A stretch of 64,000 nt of DNA from Bacillota bacterium (GTDB taxonomy: Bacteria; Bacillota; Clostridia; Acetivibrionales; DTU013), in NCBI GenBank assembly GCA_023435305.1, contig JAEYRV010000029.1, positions 1-64,000 of the forward strand. Reading direction: 5' to 3'. The first letter of the stretch is position 1, and every line of letters starts with the position of its first letter. Shown in pieces: positions 1-8,720 of the stretch. The notes beneath the pieces were generated by a model. It did no database searches and was not told where the DNA came from. It saw only the letters and a list, made by a program, of their open reading frames with translations. A program made the position numbers and the translations under genes.

Positions 1-25
1 CACCCGCGTTACTAAAAATCTACTT

Positions 26-50
26 GGATGAATTTTCAAGTAGGGGCAGC
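26..50 (-). repeat. Inverted copy of the 41-bp repeat (IS21-like end)
   Basis: Read on the minus strand this stretch is GCTGCCCCTACTTGAAAATT followed by CATCC, which matches the first 24 bases of the 41-bp direct repeats at 140-326 with one mismatch. It therefore lies in inverted orientation to that array, about 90 bp away. Similar 'CTGCCCCTAATTGAAAA...ATCCACTTTG' blocks are, from memory, typical of the multiple transposase-binding repeats at IS21-family termini. The element body is not in the window. Confidence 0.5.
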
Positions 51-139
51 ATTCTTGTTGTATTTCGATAACATAACACGTGAAAACCCGAATTATGTAT
101 TCTAAATATGGAGTAATTACAATAAAATGAGCAGTCAGT

Positions 140-326
140 CTGCCCCTAATTGAAAATTCATCCACTTTGACCGAGGACCACTGCCCTTAATTGAAAAATC
201 ATCCACTTTGGCCGAGGACCACTGCCCCTAATTGAAAAATCATCCACTTTGACCACGGCCCGCTGCCCCTAATTGAAAAATTATCCACTTTGGCAGAGGC
301 CCTCTGCCCTTAGTTGAAAAATGGCC
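140..326. repeat. Array of 41-bp direct repeats, candidate IS21-family terminus
   Basis: Four full 41-bp units start at 140, 181, 222 and 263, and a partial fifth starts at 304. Each has CTGCCC(C/T)TAATTGAAAA at its start and ATCCACTTTG in the middle, with a more variable tail. The units abut with no unique spacers, so this is not a CRISPR array. IS21-family elements carry several transposase-binding repeats near each end, which fits, but no transposase gene is visible here, so the assignment is an inference. No protein-coding signal is seen in 1-350. Confidence 0.55.
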
Positions 327-353
327 AAGTTGATTCTCCAAACACATAACACC

Positions 354-824
354 TCATTGGCTGTCTCTTCTTTTCAGTCGTTCACTCCGCCGCTTTTCAG
401 CCGCCTCATGCTCCCTCTTTTCTTCATCGGTCTCAAGCAGCAGACCACATACCTCGACCGGCTTGCATTCCGAATCAACGGCTACAAATGTAAGGTAAGC
501 CCTGTTTGTGAATTTCTGCTCCCCCGTCATAAAGTCTTCGGAAAAAACCTCAACGGCTACTTCCATCGAAGTCCTTCCGACCCAGGTCACCCTTGCCTTA
601 AGGGTTACGATCTGTCCCTGCTTTACAGGACGCTTGAATTCAACACTATCAATAGATGCTGTCACGACTATACGGTTGCTGTGCCTTTGGGCCGCCATAG
701 CACCGGCGACGTCCACCAGATGCATTAGCCTGCCTCCAAGGAGATTTCCCAGCAGGTTCGTATCATTCGGAAGCACGAGTTCTGTCATTTCAACCATGGA
801 TTCCCGGGGTGATTTTAATATCAT
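354..824 (-). CDS. Acyl-CoA thioesterase, hotdog fold (YkhA/YciA type)
   Basis: A protein of 156 residues with one hotdog domain. The segment with LGNLLGGRLMHLVDVAGAMAA is the conserved helix-turn of cytosolic acyl-CoA hydrolases (YkhA, YciA, BACH family), followed by the strands VVTASIDSVEFKRPV and the segment around VTWVGRTSMEVAVEV. The C-terminus is a charged, Lys/Arg/Glu-rich tail. The family hydrolyses acyl-CoA to fatty acid and CoA in the cytosol; chain-length preference cannot be read here. The start is ATG 824, preceded by GGAGAG at 5 nt; a GTG at 830 lies too close to that site. It is separated from the hcpR gene by tandem repeats and appears monocistronic. Confidence 0.85.
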   Translation of the reverse strand: MILKSPRESMVEMTELVLPNDTNLLGNLLGGRLMHLVDVAGAMAAQRHSNRIVVTASIDSVEFKRPVKQGQIVTLKARVTWVGRTSMEVAVEVFSEDFMTGEQKFTNRAYLTFVAVDSECKPVEVCGLLLETDEEKREHEAAEKRRSERLKRRDSQ

Positions 825-929
825 AAGCACTCTCCACTCAATAATTATTAGGTTTGATCTATTTTATCATTCTCAAGTCTGTTTCAAAACCGGTTAGGTC
901 CAGATATATCTTACCCATTTTGTCACACT

Positions 930-1093
930 TGTAAGCAGGGCCGATAGCACCGGATTGTCAAACTCCCCTGCACCGCTGCTCCCTCTGTAAGCAGGACTGA
1001 TAGCACCGGATTGCTCAACTCCCCTGCTCCGCGGCTTCCTCTGTAAGCAGGACTGATAGCACCGGATTGTTCAACTCCCCTGTGCAGCTTCCT
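930..1093. repeat. Three tandem 56-bp repeats overlapping the 3' end of hcpR
   Basis: Units begin at 930, 986 and 1042, each opening with TGTAAGCAGG and containing GATAGCACCGGATTG and AACTCCCCTG. The third unit contains the last codons and the stop of the minus-strand regulator gene (stop 1071-1073). Units one and two look like copies of that gene tail plus its downstream flank. Replication slippage or unequal crossing-over would produce this. No obvious terminator hairpin is formed by a single unit. Confidence 0.75.
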
Positions 1094-1796
1094 TCAACGC
1101 CTCAATATCCCTGATCTGCACAGACGACCTGTGAAAATCCAGTATCCCCTCGTCCCTCATCCGGCACATTTCGCGTGACAGCGACGGCCTGGTCACATTC
1201 AGGAAATCTGCCAGCTCGTTCCTGTTCATCTCCAGCATGAAGATAAACTGGCCGCTTCTCCTATGCTGCTCCAGCAAAAAGGCCGCTATCCTGCTGCGCA
1301 TGCTCCTTATCGACAGATACTCAAGTTGACGGCTAAGCTTTATAGCCTTCCTTGACAAAATGCCCAGCATATTCATCATCAGCTTCCTGTGCCCGGCACA
1401 AGATTCAGTGCATTGGCCTACCAGCTTATCCGCAGGCACATACATAACACTGCAATCGCTTTGGGCAATTACTGTTGCAGGCCACTTCATGTTCCCGGAA
1501 AAAACCGCCATTTCACCGAAAAGCTCACCCGGTTCCAAAATGGAGAATATGATCCTCTCCCCGCCTGCATTCTCCTTGACCACCGAGACCTGCCCTTCAA
1601 CAACAACACCCATACCCTCGAACAGGTTCCCTGCCATATTGACTATGTCGTTCCTGCTAAAGCTGCGGACCTTGAAATCAAGGCAATGGAGCATGCCCTG
1701 CAACTCCTCCGGCCCGATATCGTCAAACAGCCTGCAGTCTGATGCCATTTTCTTGACTTTCTCCATCATTTTTCTGTCCAACGACTTTTCTTTCAT
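1071..1796 (-). CDS. hcpR: Crp/Fnr-family regulator, likely HcpR
   Basis: A protein of 241 residues. An N-terminal cyclic-nucleotide-binding-type beta-roll (about 30-145) includes GELFGEMAVFSG. A C-terminal winged helix follows (about 165-235), with MNRNELADFLNVTRPSLSREM as the recognition helix region. No Fnr-type N-terminal cysteine cluster is visible, so a nitric-oxide/haem-type sensor is more likely than an Fe-S one. It is divergent from hcp, and a GTAAC-N4-GTTAC palindrome lies between them, the motif described for clostridial HcpR. I therefore infer that it controls hcp in response to nitrosative stress. The start has GGGAG 7 nt upstream. The 3' end lies inside a tandem repeat. Confidence 0.82.
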   Translation of the reverse strand: MKEKSLDRKMMEKVKKMASDCRLFDDIGPEELQGMLHCLDFKVRSFSRNDIVNMAGNLFEGMGVVVEGQVSVVKENAGGERIIFSILEPGELFGEMAVFSGNMKWPATVIAQSDCSVMYVPADKLVGQCTESCAGHRKLMMNMLGILSRKAIKLSRQLEYLSIRSMRSRIAAFLLEQHRRSGQFIFMLEMNRNELADFLNVTRPSLSREMCRMRDEGILDFHRSSVQIRDIEALKEAAQGS

Positions 1797-1840
1797 GTAT
1801 TTTCTCCCGACTATTCTTCATCAACAATTATTTCCCATTC

Positions 1841-1854
1841 GTAACCTTAGTTAC
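1841..1854. promoter_or_regulatory. HcpR operator between hcpR and hcp
   Basis: GTAACCTTAGTTAC is a perfect 5+4+5 inverted repeat with further outer symmetry (ATTC on the left, CGAAT on the right, offset by one base). It matches the GTAAC-N4-GTTAC consensus reported for HcpR in clostridia. Its centre is about 41.5 bp before the start point predicted from the -10 at 1877-1882, the classical position for a class II Fnr-type activator. Confidence 0.75.
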
Positions 1855-1876
1855 CGAATAAACAATTGAATTATAC

Positions 1877-1882
1877 TACAAT
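1877..1882 (+). promoter_or_regulatory. Candidate -10 element of the hcp promoter
   Basis: TACAAT at 1877-1882 is a good sigma-A -10 with no recognisable -35; the HcpR palindrome occupies that position, as expected for an activator-dependent promoter. An overlapping alternative is TATACT at 1872-1877. The hcp start codon is at 1990, giving a leader of about 100 nt. Confidence 0.5.
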
Positions 1883-1989
1883 AAACATGCAGAAAGCAAC
1901 AAGCCCTATGGCAATGGGAACCAATACACGAATCTGCCGGCTTACTAAAATATATTACTAAAATTTATTCATTGAAGGGAGTATTTTAA

Positions 1990-3576
1990 ATGAGCAACAT
2001 GTTTTGTTTTCAATGTGAACAGACCGCGGGAGGAAAGGGATGCACCATGGCAGGCGTATGCGGCAAGAATGCTGTTGTGGCAAACGGGCAGGATGAGCTG
2101 ACCTGTGCTTTGGTAGGTCTTGCAAGAGCAGCAGGTACTGCCGGAGAATCGGGCAAGCAAGCCGGAGAACCGGGCAGGCAGGCAGACGAACTAATGCTGC
2201 AGGGGCTTTTCACAACAATAACCAACGTAAATTTTGATATAGACCGGGTGAATGAGCTGGTCAAACAGGTAAGAGAAGAAAAGACCAGACTTGGCGGAGC
2301 TGAAGATCTGGCGGCGGACACACTTTGGACAGGAAACGAAGATATCGTATCGATGCGTTCAACTCTTCTTCTTGGTCTGAGGGGCATGGCTGCTTATGCA
2401 TGGCACGCATATGTACTCGGCAAGGAAGACAAGGAAGTAATGGCATGGTTCTACAAGGGAATGAGGGCCATCGGGGAAGAGCATTCTGTCGAGGAATGGC
2501 TGGACCTGCTCATGGAGTTCGGAAATGTCAACCTCAAATGCATGGCGCTGCTCGATGGTGCAAACACCGGTGAATTCGGGCATCCTGTTCCCACAAAGGT
2601 CACGACGAATGTTGAAAAGGGACCGTTTATCGTAGTCAGCGGTCACGATCTGCATGACTTAAAGCAGCTGCTTGAGCAGACTGAAGGCAAGGGGATCAAC
2701 ATCTATACCCATGGTGAGATGCTGCCGGCTCATGGCTATCCGGAATTGAAGAAGTATGCACAACTCAAGGGCAACTTCGGTACCGCCTGGCAGAACCAGC
2801 AGAAGGAATTCGCCGATGTTCCGGGAGCATTCCTGTTTACCACCAACTGCCTTATGCCGCCCAAGGCCTCATATATCGACAGAGTTTACACAACAGCAGT
2901 CGTAGCATATCCGGGTCTTGTCCACATACCGGACAACAATGGCAAAAAGGACTTCACTCCTGTTATAAATAAGGCTCTTGAGCTTGGAGGATGGCCAGAG
3001 GACAAGCACTTCACGGGAATAAACGGCGGCAGCGTACTGACAACGGGCTTTGCCCGCAACACTGTCCTCGGAGCAGCAGATGCAGTGATCGATGCGGTAA
3101 AGAAAGGCGACATCAGGCACTTCTTCCTTGTCGGCGGCTGTGACGGTGCGAAGCCGGGCAGAAATTACTACACTGACTTCGTGGCAAATTCACCGAAGGA
3201 CACGGTAATACTGACACTTGCATGCGGCAAGTTCCGCTTCAACGACCTCGATCTCGGAGAGATCAACGGATTGCCCAGGATCATGGATATGGGCCAGTGC
3301 AACGATGCATACTCCGCAATACAGGTGGCTATAGCCCTTGCAGGAGCATTCAACTGCGGCGTGAATGACCTCCCGCTGACACTGGTGCTGTCCTGGTATG
3401 AGCAGAAGGCTGTCTGCATACTTCTGACGCTGCTGGCGCTTGGCCTGAAAAACATCTATGTAGGCCCGACAATACCAGCTTTCTTCTCCTCCAACGTCTT
3501 GAATGTACTGGTCGAGAAGTTCGGAATCAAGCCTATATCGACTCCAGAAGCCGACCTCAAAGCAATACTCGGGTAA
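1990..3576 (+). CDS. hcp: Hydroxylamine reductase / hybrid cluster protein
   Basis: A cytosolic protein of 528 residues, normal for a class I/II Hcp. The N-terminal CX2CX8CX5C motif (Cys6, 9, 18, 24) binds the proximal [4Fe-4S] cluster. Downstream segments GANTGEFGHPVPT, TNCLMPPKASY, FLVGGCDGAKPGRNYY and LACGKFRFN carry the hybrid-cluster ligands. Hcp reduces nitric oxide or hydroxylamine and protects anaerobes from nitrosative stress. A small Gly/Lys/Gln-rich expansion (about residues 53-62, GKQAGEPGRQ) looks like a local duplication. The start has AAGGGAG at 10 nt. It is transcribed divergently from hcpR and ends at a strong terminator. Confidence 0.97.
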   Translation: MSNMFCFQCEQTAGGKGCTMAGVCGKNAVVANGQDELTCALVGLARAAGTAGESGKQAGEPGRQADELMLQGLFTTITNVNFDIDRVNELVKQVREEKTRLGGAEDLAADTLWTGNEDIVSMRSTLLLGLRGMAAYAWHAYVLGKEDKEVMAWFYKGMRAIGEEHSVEEWLDLLMEFGNVNLKCMALLDGANTGEFGHPVPTKVTTNVEKGPFIVVSGHDLHDLKQLLEQTEGKGINIYTHGEMLPAHGYPELKKYAQLKGNFGTAWQNQQKEFADVPGAFLFTTNCLMPPKASYIDRVYTTAVVAYPGLVHIPDNNGKKDFTPVINKALELGGWPEDKHFTGINGGSVLTTGFARNTVLGAADAVIDAVKKGDIRHFFLVGGCDGAKPGRNYYTDFVANSPKDTVILTLACGKFRFNDLDLGEINGLPRIMDMGQCNDAYSAIQVAIALAGAFNCGVNDLPLTLVLSWYEQKAVCILLTLLALGLKNIYVGPTIPAFFSSNVLNVLVEKFGIKPISTPEADLKAILG

Positions 3577-3591
3577 TATACAAAATAATAT

Positions 3592-3640
3592 AAAAAGGGA
3601 CGGGGTTTGTGATCATCAATACCTCCGTCCCTTTTATTTT
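3592..3640. terminator. Bidirectional terminator between hcp and the subtilase gene
   Basis: AAAAGGGACGG pairs with CCGTCCCTTTT across a short loop; both outer sides are A/T-rich, so it can stop hcp on the plus strand and the convergent protease gene on the minus strand. Confidence 0.85.
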
Positions 3641-4783
3641 CTATTGTGCAGATTTTTTAACCAGCTCAATGAATGCGGGCGGGTCAATTATCAGTGTACC
3701 CTCGTCAACCTTATACGCAGACTCGAATAACAGATCGATCATTTGGCCGTAAGTGAGGTCGGGGTTTATTTGCCATCCCATTGCCATGACCCCGGTGCAG
3801 TAAGGTATACCCCAGCTCAATCCCCCCTGTCCCGTGTACTGATACTTGCATTCACCCTTAACATACTCCTCGGCTGTTGTTCTCGGAGAAGTAGGAACAA
3901 ATATGTTATCGGGCATAGGCCAGCTAGATCTGACAGACGGGAAACCTCCCTTATATGACGATGGTTCTTCCTGATCTCCTCCATCATAATAACACGGAGA
4001 GACGAAGCCATGATCAGATGTACAGTCAAGTACCGCGATGCCGGCTTCTTCCGCCTTCTTTACAGCTTCGTCCCACAGCTCATTGTTCTTGCTGAACGGT
4101 GACCCATCACCCGATGGCGCGGCAGATACAGATACCGCTCTTATCTTGTTGCTTTCGGGCAGTTTGCTGTTTTCCTCCACGATCCATTCCAGGGCCTGTG
4201 CATAATATGATGAATCACGCAGCCAGCTTGGCGCTGCTGCATAGTAAAGGTTTGCTTCCGGAGCCGTCCCTATGGTATCTCCCACAAGAAGACTTGCAAC
4301 AGCAGGTCCGTGCATGCTGCTTTGGGACCCGCATCCAAAATCCCTGTATGCTTTCACCTTTCCGGCAAACTCCGGATGATCCAGATACATGGGCTGGTCG
4401 ATAATAGCTACATTAACACCCTTTCCGGTTATACCTTCATCATGGAGCTTCCCAACACCAAGTCCGGGATTCTTTGCTTTTTCGAGAAGCTCTCCCGGAT
4501 CGCAATCAGGAGGCATGCTGGCCGGCCATTCAGTGTCCTTATTGAACCAAAGGGTCGGCAATATATCAGCACTCTTACTTAAATCGAGACCGCTTATATC
4601 TTTTGACACATACTCCTGACCGACCTTTCTTACATCATCATACGCCTTTATCCCTGATATAGCTGAATAAGCTCCCTTAACCGCCTGTCTTACGTCCTGA
4701 TTCAAAAAATATACTGCTGCAAAGCCAACAATGATTATTAGCAGAACTACAGAAACAAGTATTATGACTGATCGTTTTTTCAT
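3641..4783 (-). CDS. Membrane-anchored subtilisin-like serine protease (S8 family)
   Basis: A protein of 380 residues. A basic N-terminus is followed by one transmembrane helix (about 5-27), so the catalytic domain is probably outside the cell. The triad candidates are Asp129 in VAIIDQPMYLDHPEFAG, His158 in SSMHGPAVASLL, and a Ser in GGLSWGIPYCTGVMA about 45 residues from the end. The Ser motif deviates from the usual GTSMA(T/A)P, so activity is probable but not certain. The start is ATG 4783, with GAGG 7 nt upstream; the longer frame from 4816 lacks a site. No propeptide inhibitor domain is obvious. It shares a convergent terminator with hcp; its substrate is unknown. Confidence 0.8.
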   Translation of the reverse strand: MKKRSVIILVSVVLLIIIVGFAAVYFLNQDVRQAVKGAYSAISGIKAYDDVRKVGQEYVSKDISGLDLSKSADILPTLWFNKDTEWPASMPPDCDPGELLEKAKNPGLGVGKLHDEGITGKGVNVAIIDQPMYLDHPEFAGKVKAYRDFGCGSQSSMHGPAVASLLVGDTIGTAPEANLYYAAAPSWLRDSSYYAQALEWIVEENSKLPESNKIRAVSVSAAPSGDGSPFSKNNELWDEAVKKAEEAGIAVLDCTSDHGFVSPCYYDGGDQEEPSSYKGGFPSVRSSWPMPDNIFVPTSPRTTAEEYVKGECKYQYTGQGGLSWGIPYCTGVMAMGWQINPDLTYGQMIDLLFESAYKVDEGTLIIDPPAFIELVKKSAQ

Positions 4784-5043
4784 TCCACTGCCTCTTTTCC
4801 GGATAGAATAGTGCAAATAAAGCCACTGATATAATCATTTCACACTTTTATGTGCTTGTCATTATTATTTTACAATATCTTCTATCCCTTACAATCATCC
4901 TTGTCATTCATTCGCACTGCACAGTTCATCCGGCTTTACCCAAAAGTGCTCCATTGTATCTTTGTGCTCATTCGCATTTTCACTGAATATGGGTTATAAT
5001 TGTAAATGCCAAGACGAGAAAAAGATGCAGGAGATAGAATAAA

Positions 5044-5241
5044 ATGAAAAAGAAAGACTGGCTAATATTAATAATTCCAATTGTGATAACAGCGATAATA
5101 TATATATTTCTCCCGGCAAGGATCCCCAAGCAGTTCGGCTTCTCGGGAAAGCCCAACTCCTATATGGCAAAGGAATTCATTTTCCCCTTTGCCCTTTTGC
5201 CGTTCATCATATATAAAAGGAACCAGGCAAAGAAAAGCTGA
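5044..5241 (+). CDS. Small membrane protein, DUF1648-like
   Basis: A 65-residue protein with a first hydrophobic helix at about 7-23, then a conserved-looking segment LPARIPKQFGFSGKPNSYM, and a second hydrophobic stretch ending in a basic tail. The 'LP..IP.hf...G.p..y..K' pattern resembles the DUF1648 module found at the N-terminus of SdpI-like membrane proteins. Only that module is present, so it may be a stand-alone short form or a truncated copy. A good AGGAG site precedes ATG 5044. It lies 48 bp upstream of topB on the same strand and may be co-transcribed. Confidence 0.6.
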   Translation: MKKKDWLILIIPIVITAIIYIFLPARIPKQFGFSGKPNSYMAKEFIFPFALLPFIIYKRNQAKKS

Positions 5242-5289
5242 GGAGTGAACAGCGGTAATAAACAGCTCATATGAAACGAGGTTTATGTA

Positions 5290-7479
5290 ATGGGAAAAAT
5301 ACTGGTATTGGCTGAAAAGCCCTCTGTAGGCAGAGATCTGGCAAAGGTCCTGGGCTGCAATCAAGGCGGGAACGGCTGTCTGAGAGGAAACAAATACATC
5401 GTCACCTGGGCTCTTGGGCATCTTGTCACATTGGCAGATCCTGAAGCCTATGGCGATCAATATAAGACCTGGAGTCTGGAAACGCTGCCAATGCTCCCAA
5501 AGAGAATGGAGCTTGTCGTTATCAGGGAAACTGCAAAGCAGTTCAAGGTAGTAAAGGATCTGCTGAAGGGTCCGGATATAGACGAGCTTGTGATAGCAAC
5601 CGACGCAGGCCGTGAAGGTGAGCTTGTCGCGCGGTGGATCATAATCAAATCCGGGTTCTCCAAGCCAATAAAGCGGCTGTGGATATCCTCCCAGACAGAT
5701 AAAGCAATAAAGGAAGGCTTCAGCAATTTACGGCCGGGCAGAGAATATGAAAACCTGTTCAGGTCTGCCCAATGCCGCGCGGAAGCAGATTGGCTCGTCG
5801 GACTCAATGTGACACGGGCACTGACCTGCAAGCATAATGCCCAGCTTTCCGCCGGACGTGTCCAGACTCCGACCCTGGCCATGATAGTGGAGCGTGAGAA
5901 TGAGATAAAAAGGTTCGTGCCAAAGGATTACTGGACCATACAGGCCGGCGCCGACGGCTTCACCATCCGGTGGCAGGACAGGGCAAGCGGCCAGACCAGG
6001 CTTTTCAACAAACAGAAGGCTGATGAGCTTGTAGAAAAGATGAAAGGGCAGCAAGGAGAGGTAACGGAAGTAAAAAAGGAAGCAAAACAGGAGCTGCCTC
6101 CACTGGCATATGACCTGACAGAGCTTCAGCGTGACGCAAACAGAAAATACGGATACTCCGCCAAACAAACTCTCGGTATAATGCAAAAGCTCTATGAAAC
6201 ACATAAAATCGTAACATACCCGAGAACCGACTCAAGGTATATAACAGACGATATCGTGCCGACCCTCACAGACAGGCTGAAAGCCATATCCATAGGTCCA
6301 TATGCAGAAGCTGCCCGGGCATTGTTCAGAGGCGGGATAAAAACCACCAGAAGATTTGTTGACAACAGCAAGGTCTCAGACCACCACGCGATAATCCCCA
6401 CTGAGCAGTATGTGAATCTGGCGGGCCTCGACAGGGAAGAAAGAAACATTTTCGATCTCGTGGTCAAAAGGTTCATCGCTGTATTGAGCCCAGCCTTCGA
6501 GTATGAGCAAACAACAATAAAAGTCGATGTAAAAGGCGAGCTGTTCACTGCTAGAGGAAAAATTATCAAGTCAAAGGGCTGGAAGGCAGTTTACGAGAGC
6601 GGTTCAGGAAATGGAGCACAGGATGATGAACAGGAGCTCTCCGGATCTGCGGATGACGGACCGGAGCAAAACCTGCCGGACGTCAAAAAGGGCAGCAAAC
6701 TGAAGCTCAATTCAATTCAACTGGCAGCCGGTAAAACAAAGCCGCCGGCCAGATATACAGAAGCAACACTGCTGACCGCAATGGAGCACCCGGGCAAATT
6801 CATCGAAAATGAAGCTCTGAGAGAAACTATGGATAAAACAGGCGGCCTGGGCACACCTGCAACCAGAGCAGATATTATTGAAAAGCTGTTCAATTCCTTC
6901 TACATGGAAAGAAGGGGAAAGGAAATCCATCCTACTTCGAAGGGAATACAATTGATAGACATGGCTCCGTCGGAGTTAAAATCACCTGAGCTTACAGCAA
7001 AATGGGAGCAGACTCTCCAGCTTATAAGCAAAGGGAAGTCCGACCCATCGGCCTTTATAAATGAAATGAAGGGATATGCAACAAAGCTTGTTTCGAATGT
7101 AATATCCAGCACGAATGTCTACAAGCATGACAATATGACAAGGGAAAAATGCCCTGAATGCGGTAAATATCTGCTGGAGGTAAACGGCAAGAAAGGCCGG
7201 ATGCTCGTATGTCAGGACAGGGAATGCGGATATCGCAAGAGCCTCGCTATCCTCTCCAATGCCCGCTGTCCGGAATGCCACAAAAAGATGGAAATGCGCG
7301 GCGAGGGTGAAAACAAGGCCTTTTTCTGCTCCTGCGGCTACCGCGAAAAGCTGGAGGCCTTTAACAAGAGAAAGGGCGAGCAGGTGAACAAAAAGGAAGT
7401 CAGCAGGTTCCTCAGCAAGCAGGATGATGAGCCGATAAACTCCGCCCTTGCCGAAGCCCTGGCCAAACTAAAAAAGTAA
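5290..7479 (+). CDS. topB: DNA topoisomerase III
   Basis: A protein of 729 residues. The N-terminal Toprim domain starts LVLAEKPSVGRDLAKVLG and has the acidic ATDAGREGEL motif. The type IA core carries the catalytic tyrosine Tyr310 in VTYPRTDSRY. The C-terminus has two zinc-ribbon motifs, CPECGKYLLEV...CQDRECGY and CPECHKKMEM...CSCGY. Type IA enzymes relax negatively supercoiled DNA and decatenate replication and recombination intermediates via a 5'-phosphotyrosine link. The start ATG has GAGG 8 nt upstream. Length and layout are those of a chromosomal Firmicutes TopB with added zinc fingers; no integrative-element genes are adjacent. Confidence 0.95.
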   Translation: MGKILVLAEKPSVGRDLAKVLGCNQGGNGCLRGNKYIVTWALGHLVTLADPEAYGDQYKTWSLETLPMLPKRMELVVIRETAKQFKVVKDLLKGPDIDELVIATDAGREGELVARWIIIKSGFSKPIKRLWISSQTDKAIKEGFSNLRPGREYENLFRSAQCRAEADWLVGLNVTRALTCKHNAQLSAGRVQTPTLAMIVERENEIKRFVPKDYWTIQAGADGFTIRWQDRASGQTRLFNKQKADELVEKMKGQQGEVTEVKKEAKQELPPLAYDLTELQRDANRKYGYSAKQTLGIMQKLYETHKIVTYPRTDSRYITDDIVPTLTDRLKAISIGPYAEAARALFRGGIKTTRRFVDNSKVSDHHAIIPTEQYVNLAGLDREERNIFDLVVKRFIAVLSPAFEYEQTTIKVDVKGELFTARGKIIKSKGWKAVYESGSGNGAQDDEQELSGSADDGPEQNLPDVKKGSKLKLNSIQLAAGKTKPPARYTEATLLTAMEHPGKFIENEALRETMDKTGGLGTPATRADIIEKLFNSFYMERRGKEIHPTSKGIQLIDMAPSELKSPELTAKWEQTLQLISKGKSDPSAFINEMKGYATKLVSNVISSTNVYKHDNMTREKCPECGKYLLEVNGKKGRMLVCQDRECGYRKSLAILSNARCPECHKKMEMRGEGENKAFFCSCGYREKLEAFNKRKGEQVNKKEVSRFLSKQDDEPINSALAEALAKLKK

Positions 7480-7498
7480 GGGATTCGAAGCTGGATGT

Positions 7499-7535
7499 CA
7501 AAAAAAGCAGAGGCATGGTTCCTCTGCTTTTATCT
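7499..7535. terminator. Bidirectional terminator between topB and asnA
   Basis: AAAAAAGCAGAGG pairs with CCTCTGCTTTTA over a 6-nt loop; A-tract and T-tract on the two sides allow it to serve both convergent genes. Confidence 0.85.
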
Positions 7536-7547
7536 TTTATATTTGTT

Positions 7548-8567
7548 TTACAACAGCTCTATACCGGCTTCTCTGCAGGCATCAACCATGACCTGAGGCC
7601 ATATTGAGGACTGCACCTCGCCAACATGGGCTTTGCCAAGGTAGAACATGCATATCCTCGACTGTCCGATACCGCCGCCCACCGTATACGGCAGCCTCTT
7701 TTCATAAACATCCCTGTGGAACGGCAGCTCGAGCCTTTCCTCGCAGCCTGCCAGCTTCAGCTGTTTCACAAGGGAATCCTCGTCCACTCTTATACCCATC
7801 GAGGATACCTCAAAAGCACGCTCCAGCACCGGATACCAGAACATAATGTCTCCGTTGAGCTCCCAGTCATCGTAATCCGGAGCTCTTCCATCATGCTTTT
7901 TGCCCGACTTGAGCGGTGCGCCTATCTTCATGATAAAGACGGCCTTCTTTTCCTTTGCTATCATGTCCTCCCGTCCTCTCGGATCCAGATCGGGGTACAT
8001 GTCCTCGAGCTCCTGCGAGGTAATGAAGCTTATCTCGTCGGGCAGAAATTTCTCCAGTGACGGGAAGGCGGCACACACCTCATCCTCGGTCTTCCTGAAC
8101 ACATTGAAGAGCTTGCGCACGATCATTTTCAGCGTTTCTTCATTCCTGTCACTCTTATCGAGGATCTTTTCCCAGTCCCACTGATCCACATATATGGAGT
8201 GAAGATTATCCATGATCTCGTCCCGTCTGATGGCATTCATATCGGTATAGAGGCCTTCATCCCTTTTGAACTCATAGCGCTGCAGCGCCATTCTCTTCCA
8301 CTTTGCCAGCGAATGGACGATCTCCACATCCTTGCCGCCGGCATCGGGAACATTAAATGAAACCGGCCTTTCAACGCCGTTCAGGTTGTCGTTGAGACCT
8401 GACTCCGGACGAACGAACAACGGTGCGGATACTCTTGTCAGATTCATTTCTTTTGCAAGTATATTTTCAAATCGATCCTTTATAAACTTGATCGCAATTT
8501 CCGTATCCTTTATTGACATACCGGGATCGTAGCCTGCCGGCACAATCAGCCTCTCACATTTTTGCAT
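7548..8567 (-). CDS. asnA: Aspartate-ammonia ligase (asparagine synthetase A)
   Basis: A protein of 339 residues, matching AsnA length. The class II aminoacyl-tRNA-synthetase-like fold is visible: [20 protein letters not shown] near the N-terminus, then [30 protein letters not shown], and [23 protein letters not shown] at the C-terminus. It makes asparagine from aspartate, ammonia and ATP in the cytosol. The start is preceded by GGAGG at 8 nt. A non-discriminating AspRS-type gene lies 34 kb away at 42358, so both direct and tRNA-dependent Asn routes may exist, but this is only suggestive. Confidence 0.96.
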   Translation of the reverse strand: MQKCERLIVPAGYDPGMSIKDTEIAIKFIKDRFENILAKEMNLTRVSAPLFVRPESGLNDNLNGVERPVSFNVPDAGGKDVEIVHSLAKWKRMALQRYEFKRDEGLYTDMNAIRRDEIMDNLHSIYVDQWDWEKILDKSDRNEETLKMIVRKLFNVFRKTEDEVCAAFPSLEKFLPDEISFITSQELEDMYPDLDPRGREDMIAKEKKAVFIMKIGAPLKSGKKHDGRAPDYDDWELNGDIMFWYPVLERAFEVSSMGIRVDEDSLVKQLKLAGCEERLELPFHRDVYEKRLPYTVGGGIGQSRICMFYLGKAHVGEVQSSIWPQVMVDACREAGIELL

Positions 8568-8720
8568 TTTATATTCCTCCTTTTTTGCATCATTAGAAAT
8601 TATACCATTTAGATAATAAGTTTCAAATATTTTTTTGCAGGATTTAATAAATAAAATTGCAAAAATTTGAGGAGGTCTTGATCTTCACCCCGCTTCCGCC
8701 CCTGACAGAAGGTATTCCGA

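Noticed and set aside
140..326. Possible CRISPR array at the left end
   Set aside because: The 41-bp units abut with the same variable tail and there are no unique spacers or cas genes; the sequence fits IS-end repeats better.
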